DNA from: Gordionus sp. m RMFG-2023
Lineage: Eukaryota > Nematomorpha > Gordioida > Chordodea > Parachordodidae
Assembly (NCBI RefSeq): GCF_954871325.1
Contig: NC_088775.1
Span: 20,995,561 to 21,059,560 of the forward strand
Direction of reading: 5' to 3'
DNA: 64,000 bases
Positions 57,626-64,000 of the stretch are shown piece after piece. The notes beneath the pieces were generated by a model. The model made no database searches and was not told the origin of the DNA. It was given only the letters and a program-made list of their open reading frames with translations. Positions within the stretch are counted from its first letter, which is position 1; each line of letters begins with the position of its first letter. A program made the translations under genes and the position numbers.

Positions 57626-57835
57626 AAATTGCACCAAAAAAATATCCAAACGATCTTATATTTATTATTTTTTATAAAAAAAATTTGTTTTTTTATAAAA
57701 AAAATTTGTTTTTTTATATTTAAAAAAATATTATAAAAAAATAAATAAAAAAAAAATATTTAAAAAAAAAATAAAAAAAAAATAAATAAAAAAAATATAA
57801 TATTAAAAATTTCCCCGTGAATCAGTGAGTTACCC

Positions 57836-58092
57836 AAATTTAATATTGCCTATTTTTTTTAATAAATAAAGAGAAAATCATGCGAATGTATTGTGTAATT
57901 TTACGTTTAAAAAAAAGCATTTGGGGAAGCAAATAAAAAAATGCCTATTTTTTAAAAATAAATAAAAGAAAAATTTTTTTTATATATTATTTTTATTTTT
58001 CTTACTTTTTTTAAATAAAAAATTTTTTCTTTTTTAAAAGCAATAATTAATGTTTAATAATTGTAACTATATTATTGTAAATTTATTAAGAT
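57836..58092. other. AT-rich spacer
   Basis: No gene seen. Ends with ATTAAGAT (58085-58092), the left target copy of the next MITE. Confidence 0.5.
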
Positions 58093-58241
58093 TAGTGTTG
58101 TTAAACGGCTCGATTTGAGCCGATTTTTAAAAACTGCCTAAAAGTCGAGATTTCGCTAATAGATGTTCAATCCTATGTGCCATCGATAATTGAGTTAGCC
58201 GTTTTTAAAAATCGGCTCAAATTGAGCCGTTAACAACAATA
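58093..58241. mobile_element. hAT MITE of 149 bp
   Basis: The ends TAGTGTTGTTAAACGGCTCG and, inverted, TATTGTTGTTAACGGCTCAA form inverted repeats of about 45 bases, with a perfect 8-bp target duplication ATTAAGAT (58085-58092 and 58242-58249). No coding capacity. End sequence is related to the MITE at 12606-12746. Confidence 0.88.
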
Positions 58242-58438
58242 ATTAAGATAGAGTTGTATAAAAAGTATAGGTATCTATATACATTTCAGATGTATCTGTA
58301 TCTGTTTACAGATACTTTTAAAATATATTTTGATATTTTTATCTATAAAATAAAAATATTTAAGTGCTAATTTTATTTCATATGTATGAGCCTATAATTT
58401 AAATAAATATATATTATAAAAATATTAAGACTAAAATA

Positions 58439-60720
58439 TATATGATGAATTCAAATCAACCATGGTTTCAACCCGACCCCTTTCAATTTTTCTTAAATTT
58501 TGAATACTAAGTAGTATATATTATAACTAAGAAAAAAATGATTTTACCTTCCAACACTGTTTACCCGTTAAGATATTGCCGTTTAAAGCGCGGAAAAATG
58601 CACCTCATTTATTTTCAAATGTCTCGAGAAATAATTATGAAAAAATAATTTAAATTTTATTATGTAGGTTAAAAATAGTTCTTTAATATGACATAAAAAT
58701 AAGTATAATAGAAATCTGATTAATGTCGAAATCCGGATGTATAAAACCGGAAATAGCCATAGAAAAAAAAGATTTTTTTTAAAAAAAATTTTCCTGTAGA
58801 TATCACACTGCTTTATATTTGTACCAAATCCTAGATTGGGATGAACATGGGTCTAGGAGTTATGACTCTTTTTAAGCCTCTAATTGATCAAATTTAACAA
58901 AAATATCATCATATTTAAATTTAATGAATAGTTATGAAATAATGCTTATTTAAAAATTATGTCTAAATGATAGGCCCTTGCTTTTTTTGTCTTTAACAAA
59001 ATTTTTAAGAGGTGGCTGGGATAATGTGCTTTAACACTTTATTAAATTTTGTCTCGAAATTATGTGACAAAATAATTCTAAACATATTTTTAACTTTATT
59101 TGCCTCAAATTGAATAATTAAATATAATACAATCAAAAATTTATATATAAAATATATCATATAAATCATCCAAAGAATTTGAATAAATTTTGAACTTTGT
59201 TTTCGCCTAGGGGAATAAAAGTATGAAACTTTTGTGCTTCAGATTCTCTTTGCTCTCAAAAACCTGTTTTTAAGATGATTTTATATGTTAATATATTCAT
59301 TATTGCTCACAAATATATAATTTATCCCATGTATATTATTTCATGCATAGTTAAATAAATCCATTGTTGTCAATATGTGATGTTCAAATAGGCGTTGCAA
59401 GCTTGCTCGAGCTGCCAACCGTTTAGTAACGCCCCCTAAACTGTCGCAGGGACTTTTACAATGTGCGGTTTCAAAGAATGTCACTCAGCCTTTTTCACAA
59501 AAATATTTTCATGATTATAGAGATTAATGAAGTCTTTTTAATTTTTATATTGGGTTACTGCCCCTTCAGAAAAATAATAAATTTTAGCCACTCTATCAAC
59601 TCTTTCTTTCAAGAATAGGATCAATTTTGTTTGAAATAAATAAAATGCACATACGTTGTACTTTAAACAATCTGATATAATCACTAAATTTACATGCTTT
59701 TTTATGTTGTCCTCGCAGTAATAAACATAAAAGGGTGGATAGTGGTCTGATTATTGGTCCAATAAAATCCTTGTGCATGACCCAGTACTATAAATGCATA
59801 GTTTTCTGAAAAGTCCGCAATAACTAAAAATTCGCTAACATTCAAATTGGATTTTAAAAAGTTTCGAATAAATGATTATCGTGAAGCTATGAACGAATGA
59901 AAAATCAAATAGTTTAATTTTCCAATTAAATAATCTAAATTCGTCGCCGGATTTTGTCAGTGTTTTGAGGGTAGTTCGATCAGCTGATATTCATTGTTTG
60001 AATGTTATATAATCTATTAAATTAGAGTCAAATATATATTAAGTCTTTCTTTTATTTTTGATGCGGGGCAAAATATATTGTTTAGTTTTGGTAGATTATT
60101 TTATTCTAAATAAATAAAATTATTTTGTCAAGTAATTTCGAGACAAAATTTACTAAAGTGTTAGATAAAGCACATTATCACAGCCACCTCACATTAAAGA
60201 TAAAAAAAGTAAGGGCCTATCATTTAGACATAATTTTTAATAAACATTAACTATTCATTAAATTTAAATATGATGATATTTATGTTAAATTTGAACAATT
60301 TAAGCCATATAAAGAGTCATAACTCCTAGACCGATGTTCATCCCAGTCTAGAAAAAAAATTTTGAAAAAAATACCTTTTTTTCTATAGCTATTTTCGGTT
60401 TTATACATCGAGTTTTCGACATTAATCTGATTCTATTATATTTATTTTTGAGTCATATTATAGAACTATTATTAAGCCACATATTAAAATTTAAATTATT
60501 TCTTTAACATAATTATTTCTCGAGATATTTAAAAATAAATGAGGTGCATTTTGTCAAAAATGTATTAAACACCCATATTTTAGCGGGTAAACAACGTTAG
60601 AATGTAAAATTTCATTATTTTTCTTAGTTATAGTATATACTACCAGTATGAAAAATTTTTAAAAAATTGAAAGGGGTCGGGTTGAAACTTTGGTTGATTT
60701 GATATGGAATTCACCATATA
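58439..60720 (-). mobile_element. Second, older copy of the long-TIR DNA transposon
   Basis: Ends TATATGATGAATTC and GGAATTCACCATATA match the ends of 22431-24904. The inverted repeats run about 620-650 bases inward and include TTTAAAGCGCGGAAAAATG and GGTGGCTG/CAGCCACC words. The transposase remains lie on the - strand. More diverged than the first copy. A LINE starts about 15 bases after its right end. Confidence 0.82.
59580..59810 (-). pseudogene. Transposase remnant of the long-TIR transposon
   Basis: The - strand reads NNQTTIHPF, then several shifted pieces matching the copy at 23590-23790 (HPFIIYY, SDCLKHNACAFY, FSD). Many stops and shifts; only about 70 codons can be matched. Confidence 0.65.
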
Positions 60721-60734
60721 TATATTCTTCCTTG

Positions 60735-63115
60735 TTTTATGGCGATTTCCAGGTTTACCCGAGTAGGCCAGTTTTCCCTCTGATTTTTCTTTTCCATTTT
60801 TGACGGTCCTGAGCATCAATATTTGTAAGATTCATGCTTCTCATATCCGTCGCTATCACATCCACGTCATCTTTGGTCTTCCTCTAGGTCTTGATCCTCT
60901 ACTTCCATCAAGGTGCATCTCTTTACCTAGTCATCTTTTGTCATACGTTCCACATGCCCAAACCATCAGTCTATTTCGTCGCATTACTACTCCAATCATT
61001 TCTATACCCAATCTTGCTCACAATTCCTTGCTAGTTTTTCTCTCTCTCAAAGATACCACACACATCCATCTTATCATCCTCATCTCTGTTCTTTTTTATT
61101 TGGCTTCGTGAGTCGCTTTCATTGTCCATATTTCGCCGCCATAAACTAAACAACTCCTCACACAGCTTACGTAAACTTTCCCCTTTAACTTCAGAGAGAC
61201 TTTTTTATTGCCAATATCCAAACCACCATTTTCCAGGTTATCATTATTATGTATCCCTTTCATGCATGTTCTACAAATAAAGGTCATTCTTCTTAACATC
61301 AAACTTCCTTTTTTCCCGCTACATCTATTATGTACCCATTTCTGGCATCTGGTGCATTGGATAGAATTTATAGCAACTCCTTTCCCACATACACCACAAG
61401 GCCACTTACCGGATTCCTCCATCTTTAGATTTTCCCCACCAATCATCACCTTTGTCTTTGATGCATTCATTTTCAGGCCCTTTGCTTTCATAGTCATCTT
61501 CCATTTACTAATTTTATCCCTCAATTCTTCCTCACTGTTTGCCATTAATACAAGGTCATCTGCATATAATAGCTCCCAGGGAAGTCCTTCACGCATTTCT
61601 TTAGCCACCACATTCATTACTAAGAGAAATAATAATGGACTCAGCACGGATCCTTGATGAAGTCCTACCTTCACCTCAAAGCTGTCACTATCACCATAAT
61701 CTGTCTGTACTGCTGTTTGTGTTCCAACATACATTGCCATCACTGCGATAACCAACCATTCCTCCACACCTGATTTTCTCAAGACCCATCTAGTAACCTC
61801 ACCCGGCACCCTATCAAATGCTTTCTCCAAATCAACAAACGCATAATAGAGTTTCTTTTCCTTCGCAAGATACTTCTGCATTTGTCTCACCACAAAAATT
61901 GCATCTGTCGTGCCTTTTTTCGATGTAAAACCAAACTGCATTTCATTAATTTTAGTTTATTCCCTTATTCGCTTCTCTCAAATACCTTCATTGCATGTTC
62001 CATGAGTTTAATAACTCTCTTCTTCACCAGTCCTCGGGAATAGTTCCTTCAGTGACAATTTGATTTGCCAAATTCATTAACCATTCAATCCCTAAGTCAT
62101 CAGAACCTTTAAACATCTCAGAGACCACCATCGTTAAACCCGATGTCTTCCCTTTTTTCATCTTTTTCACTGCTCTCTTAATTTCATCCTTGCCAAATTT
62201 ACACCCTGGACCTTCTACCTTTGCACAACTAACATTATTATCCCATTCATTTTCTTCGTTCAAAAGTCCTTCCATGTAGATCTTCCAGGTGTTCTCAATA
62301 CCATTACTATCAATTACCATTTTTCCTTCCATATTTTTCAAACATTTAACACCTACCACATCTTGCCTTTTTTTGCCATCTGCTTTGCCATTCGAACCAC
62401 ATTTCCTATTCCTTCAGCGCATTCCATTTCTTTAGCAAACTCCTGCCTTTTTTCTTCTTGCGCCTTCGTTATTAATTTCTTAGCATTTCTTTTCGCCATC
62501 TTGTAATATCGTTATCATTATTTTCTTTACTATTATACAATTCTTTGAAGCACCTCCGTTTCTTATCCACAGCTTTTTCTACCTCCGGGTTCTCCCACCA
62601 ACTCTCCTTATGTCTAGGCGGTTCTTTTGCCCATCCACATACCTCCTCAGTTGTCATTACCCAAGCTTTCTTGATGGCTTCCCACTTATCATTTACCCCA
62701 GATGGCCCTCCGCCTCTTTCGCCAATCTTTCGTTTAGTGATCCTGGTGCCTTTAAAGGATCTCCTATAACTAGTCGAAGATGATTAATACATTCCTCTCC
62801 CGATATCACTTTCACATTTTTTACTATACATCTATCACATCTCCTTAATAACAAATAATCCACCGCACTTTTGGTACTACCTGCCTTATAAGTCACAAGC
62901 TTTTCTGATTATTTCTTAAACATTGTATTACAGACAATCATATCCATAGCATCACTAAAATCTTAAAACCTCTCCCCTTCCAGATTCCTCATGCCGTAAC
63001 TGTACCCTCCATGTACTCCTTCAAAACCTTCATTACTCGCTCCATGTTCATTCAGATCACCAGCCAGGATAATCCCCTTTTCATTTGCCAGTCTCGATGT
63101 CACCCCCAATAGACT
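60735..63115 (-). mobile_element. LINE with APE-type endonuclease, 5'-truncated
   Basis: Read on the - strand from about 63115: the C-terminal part of an APE-like endonuclease with AGDLNEHG, GVHGGYSYGMRN and SAVDYLLLRR (63115-62690); a linker; then the reverse transcriptase. The start of the endonuclease is missing, as in many 5'-truncated copies. The 3' end lies near 60735, about 15 bases from the long-TIR transposon. No poly(A) or target duplication was recognised. Confidence 0.85.
61096..62896 (-). pseudogene. Reverse transcriptase region of the LINE
   Basis: 62693-62896 holds the endonuclease end (KVISGEECINHLRLV). 62472-62657 is a Trp/Lys-rich linker (WWENPEVEKAVDKKRR). 62024-62359 is the first reverse transcriptase part (KKMKKGKTSGLTMVV). 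61096-61941 holds the main part: FGFTSKKGTTDAI, VDLEKAFDRVPGE with the first catalytic Asp, LHQGSVLSPLLF, and LLYADDLVLMA with the catalytic pair. It is followed by a PHD-like zinc motif (CGVCGKG, CTRCQKWVHNRC, CRTC). After that comes the C-terminal thumb region. Frames change between the pieces, so at least three frameshifts or stops are present. Residues at the catalytic sites are intact. Confidence 0.85.
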
Positions 63116-63258
63116 GTCCCAAAATATATCTTTCAATGATGAGAAATCTCATGAAAAGAATAAATAAATTTCATTAAGCCTCTAAAGGAATAGAATATAA
63201 TTTTACTTTAATAATTGCATATTAAATTAAAATCTAGTAATTAAATGCTCTTATTTAC
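63116..63258. other. Spacer or intron
   Basis: Lies between the 5' end of the LINE and the second Psq exon. On the - strand an intron could start at 63258 (GTAAAT). Confidence 0.4.
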
Positions 63259-63581
63259 CTTTTTTTGGTAAGTCCATAAAAAATTTTTAGAGGATTTTAA
63301 TATATAATTAGCTTCTTTATCTTCCTCCACTTTGTTAAAAACACATTTGTGATTTGAATATCCCATTATGGGTATTAAATTATTTTCATTTTTCCTCTTA
63401 TTTGATAAATATCTTGCTATATTAGATTTTGGAATGCCTAAAAAATATATATAATAATATAAATAATCTTACCTGTAAGTAATGATAACTTTCTGATTGA
63501 GGCTGTTGGATATAAAATTAAGGCGTTTTGATAATCTTCTGTACAAAAGATTTTTCTTTCCTTTTTATTGTAATTCCGCAT
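63259..63581 (-). CDS. Psq/pogo-type helix-turn-helix protein, 5' part (two exons)
   Basis: Exon 1 is 63473-63581 (ATG at 63581-63579) and exon 2 is 63259-63437, joined by a 35-nt GT-AG intron (GTAAGATTATTT...TTTTTTAG) in phase 1. Exon 2 ends before GTAAAT. The 96 residues start MRNYNKKERKIF and contain a Psq-like helix-turn-helix: ALILYPTASIRKLSLLTGIP followed by KSNIARYLSNKRK. A segment GYSNHKCVFNKVEED then NYILKSSKNFLW follows, like the second helix-turn-helix region of pogo/Tigger transposases and proteins derived from them. It binds DNA by family inference. Downstream exons are not found; the LINE lies there. It may be a host gene or part of a pogo-like transposon. Confidence 0.6.
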
Positions 63582-64000
63582 CACTAGTAAATGATAAAAT
63601 GAGATAAAATGCCGTGTCCCAACTACACTATTACCAACTATGACCGAGCCCACTAACTTTATAAATATCATCCAAGATTATATTAATTCATGTTTATTGA
63701 TTCTGAAAGTTTGCCAGATTAGAAAATAGGGTTTTAACTTTCCTAAAATTATTTATTATGATTTTTAAAGCTTTATTTATAAATATAAACGATAAAGTTT
63801 GCAAATATTTTTTATTACTTTTGGTATGGCAAAACATATTTTCTTCTGTAAAAATTAAAATACTAAATATTTTTCAAAAATTTTTTAGCCAATCATGTAT
63901 GACGTAATTATCTATGTTAGGCTCAAATTTGCAGTCTTATAAAATAATAGCTCAAATTATAATTAGAGTGTCCTAACTTTCCTCTGTACTCAATGTACCC
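63582..64000. other. AT-rich region upstream of the Psq exon
   Basis: No gene seen. The - strand frame continues open a short way upstream of the chosen ATG (VVGTRHFISFYHLLV), which I take as 5' untranslated sequence. Confidence 0.45.

Larger units (their letters stand above)
54016..57835 (+). mobile_element. Merlin-like DNA transposon, split by a LINE
   Basis: The left end GGGGGACTCAGTGAATCATG and the right end, on the other strand, GGGTAACTCACTGATTCACG are imperfect inverted repeats that continue through GGGGAAATTTTTAATATT and on to ATATATTTATTATTTTTT (left 54016-54120, right about 57635-57835). A fragment of a Merlin-type transposase lies near the left end. A LINE occupies about 54700-56975. 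No clear target duplication was found. Confidence 0.65.

Noticed and set aside
61208-61657. 149-residue + strand frame
   Set aside because: It is antisense to the LINE reverse transcriptase, which has intact catalytic motifs.

Overview
The window is strongly AT-rich animal DNA. The best evidence for a metazoan is a spliced gene for a BTB-BACK protein of the BTBD17 family (36162-37927). GT-AG introns, non-LTR and LTR retrotransposons and many hAT DNA transposons with 8-bp target duplications agree with this. Introns can be very short: two different genes each appear to have a 35-nt intron, and BTBD17 has one of 53 nt. I cannot place the animal more precisely than an invertebrate-like genome with short introns.

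Host genes are few. They are the BTBD17-like gene on the + strand and a seven-exon gene for a cysteine-rich protein on the - strand (47649-49718), recovered only by matching exon phases. There is also a two-exon start of a Psq/pogo-type helix-turn-helix protein at 63259-63581 (-), and isolated exon candidates at 38550-38796 (-), 40178-40226 (+) and 40615-40736 (-).

Most of the rest is layered mobile DNA. From left to right: a hAT inside another hAT (689-4437); a hAT-derived foldback element with a Ty3/gypsy copy in one arm (4595-12281); a gag-protease LTR remnant (about 14100-15735) joined to an inverted duplication; a 16-bp minisatellite (16975-17479); a tRNA-related SINE candidate (18190-18490); a hAT MITE (20107-20671); and an LTR element (20752-25614) that holds a DNA transposon with about 600-bp terminal inverted repeats. 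After that come hAT remains (25628-26170), a second gag-protease remnant (about 28630-33610) holding a hAT (30344-32363), and the BTBD17 gene. A hAT (38963-40167) and a second Ty3/gypsy copy rearranged head to head (41474-47265) follow, then the cysteine-rich gene and a hAT with a MADF-like reading frame (50006-52535). The right end has a Merlin-like element split by a LINE (54016-57835), a hAT MITE, a second copy of the long-TIR transposon (58439-60720) and a LINE with an APE-type endonuclease (60735-63115).

The recurring theme is inverted duplication. The foldback hAT, the palindromic gypsy copy, the 16037/20585 duplication and the long-TIR transposons would all give long hairpins if transcribed. 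The LTR elements are all broken and are treated as fossils.
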